From the NCBI GenBank assembly GCA_963969495.1, contig OZ018333.1:89048942-89112941 (forward strand): a stretch of DNA of 64,000 nt. Direction: 5' to 3'. Of this stretch, positions 9,182-18,463 are shown piece after piece. The stretch's first letter is position 1; each line of letters begins with the position of its first letter. The stretch is from Ceratothoa steindachneri (lineage: Eukaryota > Arthropoda > Malacostraca > Isopoda > Cymothoidae). Under the pieces are notes generated by a model. It did no database searches. It saw only the letters and a program-made list of their open reading frames with translations, and was not told where the DNA came from. The position numbers were made by a program, and so were the translations under genes.

Positions 9182-9682
9182 CCCCGTAAGGTGCGCGGTG
9201 ATTTGCCTTCCTGGCCGCCGTGCTGACGAGACTCAGCGCCCCGTCCGGCCCCAGCTTAGTCTCTTCTCCTTTCAGACAGCCTGTATTTCTCCCCTACTTC
9301 CTCACTTTCCCTACAAACTCTCCCACAACTTTCTCTGGTCGGCCTTTATTTTCAATAGGTAGATGCTGACCTTCTTCTCAGCCAACTATCCCGGATCGGG
9401 GCTGAGGGGAAGGGGACAATGTTCCCTAACCCCTGAGCTCCGGTTTTTAACAACCTGCTTCATCTCCAACCATATCTACCTCACATCCCCTTTCCTTCTG
9501 ACTTCACACACTATCAATTTTACGCCGTGCCCAAGGCGGAGCGGCAATGCTGATGAGCTGCCAGGTCACCAGGCGGGGGGAGTGGCCTTAAATGGTGGTC
9601 CCTGTCTCTGCCAACCCCTTGCAGAGCAGGCTACTGCGAGGGATGATTAGCGTCTGCATCTCGTAAAAAAATTAGGGTCACC
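9182..9682 (+). promoter_or_regulatory. Family B 5' leader
   Basis: This segment precedes ORF1 and is recognisable in copies starting at 2937, 16155, 53990 and 58790. Shared landmarks are CCCCAGCTTAG, CTCCCACAACTTTC and GGTAGATGCTGACC. LINE leaders commonly carry an internal promoter; I infer that here from conservation only. ORF1 follows in the context GGTCACCATGCCCAATGATG. Confidence 0.5.
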
Positions 9683-10690
9683 ATGCCCAATGATGAGAGA
9701 AGCAATATCTCCCCTCGTCCTACGTCGGAGCCGCACCCGGGCAGCTCCACAGAAAAAATAGAGCCTCCCCCCCTTCCTGTGCTCTCGCAGGGAACCCTCT
9801 AAATGTCTTTAGCCAGAGAAGAGGCTTACTCCTCTACTTCGCTTAGGGGTGTATGGGACTCCCACTCACCCCCTTGCTTGGAGGTGCCTTCGGGCGCCTC
9901 GCTCTTTCCAGCGGCAGTCACCCCTTTACTTTTCAAGGAGAATGCCAAGAGAGCCAGCTGGCAGCCCATAGCTGACCGCTTCCCATTGAAGCGACTAGGT
10001 AGGGCAAACCCCCTTAGAGGCGAGAGGGAAAACAGGGCCCCATCAATCGCTTCCCTTAAAAGAGCTGCTGGCTAGAATATTAAACATATCAGGGGACAAG
10101 GCCTGTGCCTCTGCAGACTCGACTCGTGACACCGCTGCCAATGGGACCTGTGATGCCATGGAGGTGGATGGCCAACTGGAAGCGCCCTCGAGATAGACAT
10201 GGTCCTTGTGGCAACTCAACCTCAGACGGTAGGTTCTTTCATTGGGGCGAATCCGGGCTCGGCGCCAAGCACCGAACTCTTGTCCGCCCCTATGAAAGGT
10301 CCTCCTCCAACGGCTCGGGTCTCCAACGTACTACAAGGATGGGAGGGATCTGCTTCTCCGTCTGGTGCCCCTGCGACCGCCAGCACCTTCTCCATCTCCG
10401 AGAAGGACATTACTGAGGCCGGTCCATCCGGCCTGGGGACTCCTGCCGGCGGAGGGTAGAAGCGGGTTCATTCCACGCCCAACTCTCTAAAAAGAAAAAA
10501 AATAAGAAAAAGATTAAGAATCTGGGCTCCTCTCCACCTGCGGGGGCTGCGGAGACGGTTGGGTCTCCTGCCACTTCGGTAAGCGACCAAGCGAAGATCG
10601 GCACATCCGGCCCCTCTGGCCCCCCGAGTGCGGAGCCCCTGCATAAGACCAAAAGTGCTAGTGCGCAGAGCGGAGTGGAGCCTCGATTAC
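9683..10690 (+). pseudogene. B4 ORF1 (gag-like) relic
   Basis: The start ATG at 9683 has an A at -3 and matches ATG 3402 of copy B2. The frame is soon broken; open pieces at 9803-10075 and 10199-10459 are Pro-, Gly- and Ser-rich, with many Ser/Thr-Pro and EAGPSGLGT-like phrases also seen in copy B11 at about 59600 and 60790. The gag core that B11 and B9 retain is absent, because the copy jumps near 10700 into the endonuclease. No function remains. Confidence 0.55.
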
Positions 10691-10714
10691 ATCGGGAAAT
10701 CCGACCTGATCGAT

Positions 10715-10985
10715 AAACTTTAGATGGGTGTCCTAAATGTGGATGAGTTTACGCATCACTGCCCGAGATCTGCTTCATTTTCCTGCCTCGATCTATTTTT
10801 TTGCTTTTCGGATGCATAGCCTGATTTTGATTGGGGGGGGGGGGGTCGATGACCTCCATGGTAATGATCACTTTCCCATTCAAATTTCATTTTCTGTCCA
10901 CTGCCGCTCCAGAGCCCGCCCCGGTGGTGCTTGGCGCAGGCGCAGTGGTCTGCATTTCAGGAAATGATTGAATTCTCTATCTCAG
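10715..10985 (+). pseudogene. B4 ORF2, endonuclease C-terminal end
   Basis: After the internal deletion the sequence reads GVLNVDEFTHHCP and, about 40 codons later, DDLHGNDHFPIQISF. The N-D-H-x-P-I segment is the final catalytic motif (usually S-D-H) of LINE endonucleases. Copy B11 has the same stretch at 62850-63020. The earlier two thirds of the domain are missing. Confidence 0.65.
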
Positions 10986-11818
10986 TCGAGAAGTTTAGGT
11001 CGGTAGACGAGGCCGTTGAGTTTTTCTCCGGCAACCTTATCGCCATGGGCCTAGCTACTATTCCTAGAATGTCTGGCCGTTTTGCACCCCGACCACTTCC
11101 GTGGTGTTCAGCTGAGTGTAAGACGGCCCTCAAGCAGAAGCGCTATGCCTATATGCGCTCTAAGTCCCATCCAAACGATTTCACTGTCAGTGAATTTCCT
11201 CCGGCTAGGGCTAGGTTCCTGTATATTTCGAAGAACGCCCGACCCTCTTCTTGGCGGGCATACGTGTCTTCACTTAACAGGAAGACCCCTCTAGCAGAAG
11301 TGAGGAAGTTGGTCAAAAGGATTAGGGGCAAGTTCTCGCAGGACCCCCGTCTTGTTCACCAGGAGAATGGGATCGCAATCTCGGACCCCGCGTCCCTCGC
11401 GGAATCCTTGGCGACCGTATTCTTTAGCCAGGATGCTACTCCATCATCGTTCAATGCTCGTCGTGATGTCGCGGAAGGCCGCCGACTGGACTTTACCTCC
11501 AGAGGCGGAGAACCCTTCAACGACAGGTTCACTCTTGGTGAGTTGCGTACCGCTCTTGCTTCATGCGCGGACACCGCCCATGGTCTGGACGATGTCCCGT
11601 ACGCCATGTTTCGATACCTGTATGAGCGAGGCATGGCGTTTCTGTTAGATTTGCTTAACAGGATCTGGGTGGAGGGTATCGTCCCAGATTTGTTACGAAT
11701 CGCTACTTTGTTCGCCTTTCGCAAACCGCGGAGAGATTACTCTACTCCGGCCGGTTTCCACCCAATCTCTCTAACCTCTTGCGTGTGCAAGTTGATGGAG
11801 AAATTGTTAAATGTTTGA
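10931..11818 (+). pseudogene. B4 ORF2, linker and RT fingers
   Basis: This open frame of 295 codons is the longest intact LINE reading frame in the window. It covers the segment between endonuclease and RT, then the RT fingers: AHGLDDVPYAMFRYLYERGM, LFAFRKPRRDYSTPAGF and HPISLTSCVCKLMEKLLNV, the RT motif 1-2 block in which a P-G/P-A-x-x-R-P-I-S-L-x-S-x-x-x-K-x-x-E signature is typical. A TGA at 11816-11818 and then a frameshift end it. B9 (45805-46863) and B11 (63000-64000) carry the same part. Fragment of ORF2, not a separate gene. Confidence 0.8.
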
Positions 11819-12591
11819 TTAGCATGTTTTCTGCACAGAAGAGGCCATCTGTCTTCTGCACAGTGCGGCTTCCGCAAGTTCCACTCTACGTCGGATGCTC
11901 TGCTCTGACTGGAAAATGCCGTTCACGAAGCCTTCCTTCGTGTTTTTCGATCTAGAGAAGGCCTATGATACCGCATGACGATACGGTATCATTGAGACTC
12001 TTCACACGATGGGGAATAGGGGACACCTCCCAATGCTTATATCTGAATTTTTGCGAGATCGTCGATTCCGCGTACGGGTTGGGGGAGCCCTCTCCGGCCC
12101 AATTGAGCAGAAAAAGGGTGTCTCACAGAGGTGCCCTCAGTGTCACACTCTTTGCCCTCACCAATAACGGCATTACCTTGGTGTTGCAGGGTGTTCAAGC
12201 TACGCTCTACGTGGACAAGGTTTCGTTCTCTTGGCGCGGCCCATATGCAAATTCTGGAGCGTCGACTACAACAGGCATTATACCGCGTCTCTCGCTTTGC
12301 CGAATCGCACACATTTCGGCTTTCCTTGGCCAAGATTAAGGTTCTGCACTTCTGCCGCCATCCACGACCTCGCCCTGACACAGACTGGTTTTTTATTGGG
12401 GTACGCCTGGAAGTGGTTGAATGGCACCTTTTCCTTAGTCTTGTATTTGACCGAGGCCTCAGCCGGGAGGCTCATATTCGCAGTCTTAGGGTCTCTTGTA
12501 CCCGCACCATGGATATTCTCCGTTTCGTGACGTTCAGCGCTTGGGGCGCTGATAGGGCTACTGCCCTACTTTTTATCGATCCTTTGTTCGT
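11819..12591 (+). pseudogene. B4 ORF2, RT palm and thumb
   Basis: The RT continues across several frames: a KKGVSQRC segment near 12113 (usual Q-G-V-P-Q-G), then LYVDKVSFSW at about 12205-12234, which is the catalytic Y-V-D-D box with the second Asp replaced by Lys (AAG at 12217-12219). The thumb follows at 12131-12595 with MDILRFVTFSAWGADRATAL, matching B1. Frame changes and the box mutation make it non-functional. Confidence 0.75.
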
Positions 12592-13440
12592 TTGAAGCTT
12601 GACTACGGATGCGAGTTTTATGAATCCGCAGCTGAGCGTGTATTGCAGATGTTGGACTCGACCCACCACACCGGTTTTCGCCTGGCGACCGCTAACTTCC
12701 GCACGTCCCCCATTGAGAGCCTACTAGTCGATGCGGGGGAGATGCCACTCGCTTTACGCTGTGTAAAGTTCATTATTGGCCTGTACGCGCGAGCCCGGCG
12801 CCTCCCTCACTCGTCAACAGCTCTTACTGCATCCGCAGCTGATTTCGACGGTGCCTATGCCACCGAGAGACGCGAGTCATACCCTAAGTCCTTTAGGTTT
12901 AGGGCTAGGAAAATCCTTCGAGACCAAGGTATGGCTCTTGGGCCGGTGGTGCCCCTTGTTCTTTCCAGGACGCCACCCTGGAGGTTACCACCCTTGGCTA
13001 TTTGTCGCCACGCCTCTGCTCCTAAAGCTTGTACAGCACCGGGAGCATTGCGTTCTACCTTTTTGCAGCACACCTCGTGTGACGCTGGAACCGTGCCACT
13101 GTATACGGATGGCTCCAAGTCCCAAGAGGGAGTCGCTTATCACGCCGTATCTCTGCCAGGCGCTGCGTCTGTCTTCACGGCCGAGCTGGTGGCAATACAC
13201 CACTCAGTACTGGAGATTACGCGACGTGCCCAGTTCGGACATCGATTGTGATCTATAGCGACTCACAAAGCGCCCAGATTGCATAGGGGAATTGTAACCT
13301 CCGCATCCTCTGGTTCGCTATATCCGTGACGCCACGGTTTTAGCAAGCCGGGCGGATGTCGAGATTATCTTCTGCTGGGTTCCTGGACATGTAGGAATTG
13401 TGGGGAATGAGGGCGCCAAAGGTCCGCGAGAACTCGGCGA
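12592..13440 (+). pseudogene. B4 ORF2, RT end and RNase H
   Basis: The open part (12592-13251) starts with KLDYGCEFY (RT end) and reaches VPLYTDGSKSQEG and VFTAELVAIHHSV of the RNase H. The domain resumes out of frame to WVPGHVGI near 13378. At about 13407 the segment that in B1 encodes N-E-R-A-D-E-G-A reads N-E-G-A: 12 bases containing the fourth catalytic Asp codon are missing, exactly as in copy B2. A further disturbed patch at about 13278-13300 replaces the segment after the YSDSQSA motif. Confidence 0.75.
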
Positions 13441-14133
13441 CCAGACTAGCGTTTCGCTCCTCCTCACACCGACTACATGGCAGGTATATGGGCAAGCAGC
13501 TCTCCGGGCTGTTTGGCAAAGAAGATGGGTGACGGTTGAAGGGAACTTAAAGTTACGTGCCATTGCGCCGCGACTGTCCTCATGGACCTCCCCCTCCAAT
13601 GCCGTGAGGGCTTCAGGTTGCTTCCTGTTGTCTCCGAATTGGACACACTTGGAACGCACCGCCATTTGATGGAGCGCTCGACTACGCCCTACTGTGAAGA
13701 CTGCTTTGTCCCCTAGATTTCCCGGCACATTCTTGTTGAATGTCCCAGTCTGGGCGATCTACGCGCACGTTACCTGTCCTGATACAGGGATGGGCGGGGT
13801 CGCTACCGCCTGTCCTTTGTACTCGGGGCTAGTTCGTGCACATTGCTTGGTGGACTTATAGACTTTTGGTGGGAGGCCGGTCTTCTCCCCTTTATTTAAA
13901 TATTTGGGTTTTTTGTTATTTTAGTAGGTCGCACGTTCCTGCGCCGGGGGAGACGGAACTCCCCCCGACACCGGAGCTTGCTTCTTGCTTTTCGCCTTTT
14001 TCTTTTTTTTTATCGTTTTTTTTTTGCATCTTATTTTAAAGATGACTAGCATTAGGCAGTGTTGGTTACGGCAACTAATGCCCAAGTACGCATTCGCCAG
14101 ATAAGCTCTTAAAATTTAAAAAAATAATAATTA
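13441..14133 (+). pseudogene. B4 ORF2 C-terminal motif and 3' UTR
   Basis: Around 13665-13745 the peptide RHLMERSTTPYCEDCF and, after a stop, RHILVECP gives C-x2-C...H-x4-C, as in B1, B2 and the minus-strand tail at 40.3 kb. A T-rich 3' UTR follows (from about 13850), then CCCAAGTACGCATTCGCCAG at about 14081 and the A-rich end at 14133. The 3' UTR contains GGAGACGGAACTCCCCCCGA, also found (reverse strand, as TCGGGGG) in the B6 tail near 40125. Confidence 0.7.
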
Positions 14134-14143
14134 CTGTTTGCTC
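14134..14143 (+). repeat. Right target-site duplication of copy B4
   Basis: CTGTTTGCTC repeats 9172-9181. Directly after it the family-A endonuclease resumes (TATTTACCTCCCTCCTC), as in A2 and A3. Confidence 0.8.
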
Positions 14144-14742
14144 TATTTACCTCCCTCCTCAGTTGCCCTCCCCGTTTTTATTACTAGGCGATTTTAATGC
14201 TCCTCACCCATATTGGGGCGACATCACTCAGAATGACAAAAGTAGTGATAGTCTTTTATTATCTAACTTTTTCTGCGTTTTAAACACCGGTGATTTTACC
14301 TCTTATGTCCAGAATGAGTCTTTTAGTTGTCTTGACCTGTCTCTATGTTCCTTGATTGCCTCACTGATTTTCGATGGTCAACTCCTGATGTCCTCCATGG
14401 GAATAACCACTTCCCTATTCTCTCGTCGGGCGCTCATCCAAGCCATCATTTCACTATGCCTCTCAATTGGGACTTAGGCTATGTCGATTAGGAAGGCTTA
14501 CGAGAGGCCCCTTTCAAAAGTGCTTCCTTGTGGACCTTGAATTGTGTGGACGCGTTAGTGGTGTTCTTCACAGCGATTGTCTGCAACGCGGCCACCCAGA
14601 TCATTCCAGTGAGGCGACTCGTAACGGGTCGCTCACCCGTGCCCTAGTAGACCTCGGAGTGTGCGAGAGCCTTTAAAAAATACAAGTTCGCTCATGCCTC
14701 AATCCGGCGGAACCCAAACTTGTGCAACAAATTTGACCAAAA
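14144..14742 (+). pseudogene. A1 ORF2, endonuclease C-terminal part and linker
   Basis: The open part (14163-14477) contains PFLLLGDFNAPHPYWGD, the G-D-F-N catalytic block of LINE AP endonucleases that nick the target DNA, then the domain's C-terminal end SSMGITTSLFS (frame-shifted form of an H-G-N-N-H-F-P-I end). A linker with QIIPVRRL-like residues follows to about 14742. A2 and A3 carry the same order. Confidence 0.75.
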
Positions 14743-14787
14743 CCAAGTAGACAGTCGCCAGATCGCCTCTTAAAATTTAAAAAAAAA
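14743..14787 (+). mobile_element. 45-bp insertion: family-B 3' tail only
   Basis: CCAAGTAGACAGTCGCCAGA followed by TCGCCTCTTAAAATTT and an A run is the family-B terminal motif and tail, lying inside the A1 linker. Nothing else of the element is present, and family-A sequence resumes at TCATCAATC. It is either an extremely 5'-truncated insertion or the scar of a deleted one. Confidence 0.6.
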
Positions 14788-16154
14788 TCATCAATCTCCT
14801 CTATGACAAAGATCTGGAAGAGGAATTACAAGATCCAGGGTCTTTATGTCTGCCATCATCCACCCACACTCAGTTTAGAGCGATCCTTAATTAATTACAG
14901 CCCGGTAGTCAGCAACGCCATAGCCAACCATTTCCGTGCCTTCAGTTTTTTTCCCCTAGAAATCAAACGAAAAGTCTCATTCTCTCAATTTTACAACAAA
15001 ATCTAACCTTCGCACAACGCCCTATTCTTTCTCCACGAATTGCGTGCTGCATTGTTCCTCTGTCGATCCACTTCTGACCTTGACGGGATCCATTTTGATA
15101 GGATTCGGCACCTTCATCCACACTGTCATGAGCCCAATTAACTTGGGCATTCTTATAAGGGTGAAGGGTTCGACCCCATCAAAAGAGTGCCTCGGGATTG
15201 TCCTTTCCTTTGCCAAACCGGGCAGGGACGGGTTGGATGCAGAACACTACAACCCTATAGCTATTACCAGCTGTCTGAGCAACCTGCTAGAAAAGATGGT
15301 GTTGGTGCACCTGAACTGGTTCCTATAAATCAATCATTTAATGTCTCCATTTCAGGGCTGTTATCGCAAAAGTCATTGTACCCTTGACCCCTTAGTACGT
15401 TCTGAGGGATCGGTCCGGAAAGCTTTCTCGTTAAAGCACAGAGTCTTGGCCATATTTTCCCACATTAAAAAGGCCTACCATACAACATGGAGATATGGCG
15501 TCTTAAAGTAGCTATACCTCTGGGGTATGAGAGGTCTTTTACCATCTTTTATTCAGTTTCTTAGATCTATCCTTTACGATGAGTATTGGATACACCTACT
15601 CTGACCTGCAACACCAAGAGGAGGGAGTTCCTCAGGGCGGCGTTTTAAGTGTTTTATTTATTGTAATTGCTATTCATGATATTTCCTCTCTCCCAGAGTG
15701 TGTATCGGCGACCCAGTTCCTCGATGACTTGACACTATACTGTTCCTTGTTCCTCGCCTCGCCTTCCATCAGCGGCGCATCATCTGCAGCTGGATGTCGA
15801 TGCGGTTTCGAAATGTACACAACTTGGGGGATTCCGCTTTTCCATGAGCAAAACAAAGGCTTTCTATTTCCATCGGGGTAGAGGGGCTCCTGTTCCGCTA
15901 CCTATTTCGTCTGTCACTTTCGGTTCCTGGACGTAACTCTTGACCCCAAGCTATCCTAGTTACCACACCTACGCCGTCTTCGAGCAGGCTGTTTGGGGGC
16001 TCTAGACATTTTGAAAGTCCTCTCCCGCACGTCGTGCGGCAGGGATTGTCAAGCACTCTGGTCACTATACACGACCCTGTTCCAAGCCAAATTGGACTAT
16101 GGGTGTAAAATTTATTCCTCGGCTTCTTCCTCATCCATTAAAATGCTGGGCCAG
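14788..16154 (+). pseudogene. A1 ORF2, reverse transcriptase relic
   Basis: Decayed RT in several frames. From about 15040 comes a fingers block; 15187-15330 has PFLCQTGQGRVGCRTLQPYS out of frame with the ITSCLSNLLEKM block. The best part (15579-15881) carries EEGVPQGGVLSVLFIVIAIH and TQFLDDLTLYCS: the two catalytic Asp codons are intact at 15723-15728. The thumb runs to LDYGCKIYSSASS near 16130. The copy then ends at about 16154, where family-B leader sequence begins. Numerous stops make it inactive. Confidence 0.75.
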
Positions 16155-17760
16155 TAGAGGGCACGGCGATTAAACTTTCCTGGTTGCTGTGCTGACTGTA
16201 CTCCAGCTTAGCACATTCTCCTTCTCTCTGACACCCGGTCTTCTTAACCTTGTTCCTCACCCCGACAACCTCTTCCACAACTATCTCTGGTCGGCCTTTA
16301 ATTTCACAGGGTAGACGCCGACCAGCTTCCTCTCACCCACCATCCCTGATGGGAAGGGAACAATGCCCCCCTCACCCGTGAGCTCCAGTTTGGGGTGGTG
16401 GGCTTTGAACAACTGTTTCACCCCCCCCACTGTCGCCTTCCTGAAAAACCCTCTCTCTCTCCTTTCATTTTTTATAAAATGTAAACCTAGCCCAAGGTGG
16501 AGGCGCCATGCCGAAAAGCTGCCTACTCACTGGGCGGGAGTGGTCGTCCCAAATGGCAGCAGCTGGCTTTGCCTGCCCAATATTCACCCGTCGCAGAGCG
16601 GGCTACGGCGTAGAGTAATGAGCGTTTGCGTCCCGTGATTAAAGTAGTGTCACGGTAATTTGTTCAAAATACCCGTCCCTCTACCATCATCAAGACCGCC
16701 CTTTAATCAGCTCCACAGGAGAAAAGGATCCCCCTCCTTCCCCCTAAGGCTTTCTCAGGGGATCCTCCAAACTTCTCTGACCAGAGAGAGACTTTCTCCT
16801 TTCCTAGGGCTACATGTCCAGGGGACTCCTCTTTCACTCACTTTTTTGGCGACTCCCTGTTACCAGCGGCAGTTCCTCTTTATTTTCACATGGGAGTACC
16901 AAGAGAGCACGCCAGTGGTCCATAATTGAACGTTCCCGGTGGGAGCAGCTCGATAGTGCCATCTCCCTTAGCGTGACAAGGTATGATAGAGCACCTCGCC
17001 TCATGCCCCATAAAATCTTACTGGCGTGCTAATCATGTTTACAGGGGATAACTGTACGTGCCCCCCACTCTTCTGCGACGGATGCGGGTTCTCCGGCCCA
17101 AGAAGAGACGATAAAAGGTACCTCGAATGTGATCGTTGTGTCGGGTGGGAGATGGCCACATGCCTCACCCCTCCCAAATGGACATAGTCCCTGAGGTGAC
17201 CCATTCCCATGAGGTAGGATCTTCCATAGGGTCGAACCCGGGATCTCTTTTGGCGCTGCCCAGATGCCAACTCTGGAGCGTAGACTCCAACACGCGTTGA
17301 ACCTCGTCGAAACGAACAGGCTTCGGTTTTCCTTGGCCATGACTAAGGTGGTGCACTTCTACCGCCATGCACAGCTCCACCCTGACCGTGACTTGTTTCT
17401 AAATGGTGTTCGCCTGGAAGTAGTGGACTCGTACCTTTTCATTCTTGTATTTGACTAACTCCTCACTTGAGAGACTCATATTCGCAGCCTAGAGTCTCTT
17501 GTACCCGTGCCATGGACATTCTTCGCTCCGTGACGTTCAGCAACTGGGGTTCTGATAGGGCTCTCGCCTTACTTTTCTATCGAACATTTGTTCTTTCAAA
17601 ACTAGACTACGAATGTGAGTTTTTCTATATCCGCAACCGAGCGTATATTGCGGAAGGTGGAATTAATACACTACACCGCTCCCCGCCTAGCCACCGTTGC
17701 CTTTGCAGGTCCTTCATTGAGAGCCTATTTGTCGATGTTAGGGAAATATTAATAGCACAA
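16155..17760 (+). mobile_element. Family B copy B5, internally deleted
   Basis: The family-B leader starts at about 16155 (GCACGGCGATT, then CCTGGTTGCTGTGCTGAC). ORF1-type sequence continues to about 17240. Near 17245 it jumps into the RT (TTGGCGCTGCCCAGATGCC, compare 12230 in B4), and the RT thumb runs to about 17740 (MDILRSVTFSNWGSDRAL). No family 3' tail follows, so the copy is truncated on the right. The conserved ORF1 ATG region is unrecognisable here. Confidence 0.65.
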
Positions 17761-17821
17761 GTAAATAAATGACTAAATAAAATGAGACCGGGATACCAAA
17801 CTGGGGGGGAGGGGGTACAAA

Positions 17822-18463
17822 TGACTTGACGAGTACGAGAGAGGATGTACGGTGATTGCTTCCAAGGAAAAGGGGGGGGGAGTGTAAATAATGAGCAGAC
17901 TTACGTAAAGCCTAATTGATTAGTCTTGGATATGACTAGTACGCAGGGCGCTGTAAAGTTCAACTTGCAAGATTCTTTGTTTAACCTAGCTGAGAAATGA
18001 GCGAGGGAGTACTCCAAACGTGAACGAAGTCGATACCCGAGTGATAGATGTATATCGTTTTTCAGCCCTAATTCTAGCCGTAGGTACGAGCAAGTGCTGG
18101 TAGAGATGACTCATCGCGTTCGAAGCTGGAAGCCGTTGGGAGGCGGGGCAGGGTGTACGATAATGTACGGAGCTGTATGGTACTAATTTCTCAGCTTTTC
18201 TCGAAGTATTTATATTTCTTCGGAGGAAGCGGGTCGCCAGAAGGCAACCCAAAGGGGGAACGGGGATCTGATTAGACAGCGTGCCAAGGAAGGGAGGGGA
18301 GTCTTGGGTGGCCTCACCGCGTTGCGGGAAGGTCCTTGGCGCAGATCAGACGGCGAGAAATGGAGCCCAACACGGGTCGCACAACCGCGCGAAATTCTCG
18401 CTGTTCCCTTGGAGCTGTCTGGGCGTGCAGGTGTGTCTTCTCAGCCGCCACAGGTAGACATTG
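17822..18463 (-). repeat. 3' LTR of G1
   Basis: On the minus strand it begins TGTCTACCTGTGGCGG and ends GTCAAGTCA, the usual TG...CA form. It aligns with 23023-23694 over its length (shared GAGGATGTACGGTGATTGCT, GCGCGAAATTCTCGCTG), with many substitutions and indels, which points to an old insertion. Confidence 0.75.

Larger units (their letters stand above)
9182..14133 (+). mobile_element. Non-LTR family B, copy B4 (most complete copy)
   Basis: At 4.95 kb this is the best-bounded family-B element: a 10-bp target-site duplication flanks it, and it ends in the family 3' motif and an A-rich tail. Order: 5' leader (9182-9682), ORF1 relic (from ATG 9683 to about 10690), a deletion joining mid-ORF1 to the endonuclease end (about 10715), linker and RT (10931-12595), RT end and RNase H (12592-13440), C-terminal zinc-knuckle-like motif (about 13670-13740) and 3' UTR. 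It is dead by frameshifts and stops, but it serves as the reference for all other family-B pieces here. Confidence 0.85.
6880..16154 (+). mobile_element. Non-LTR family A, copy A1, split by two younger insertions
   Basis: Family-A pieces lie in order on the + strand: leader and ORF1 relic (6880-8058), endonuclease start (about 8870-9181), endonuclease end (14134-14480), linker (to about 14742) and RT (about 14800-16154). Order and identity are set by the minus-strand copy A2 (24172-27154), in which the same pieces are contiguous. A solo LTR (8059-8856) and a family-B element (9182-14133) break it up. The right end is cut within the RT thumb where copy B5 starts. Confidence 0.75.
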
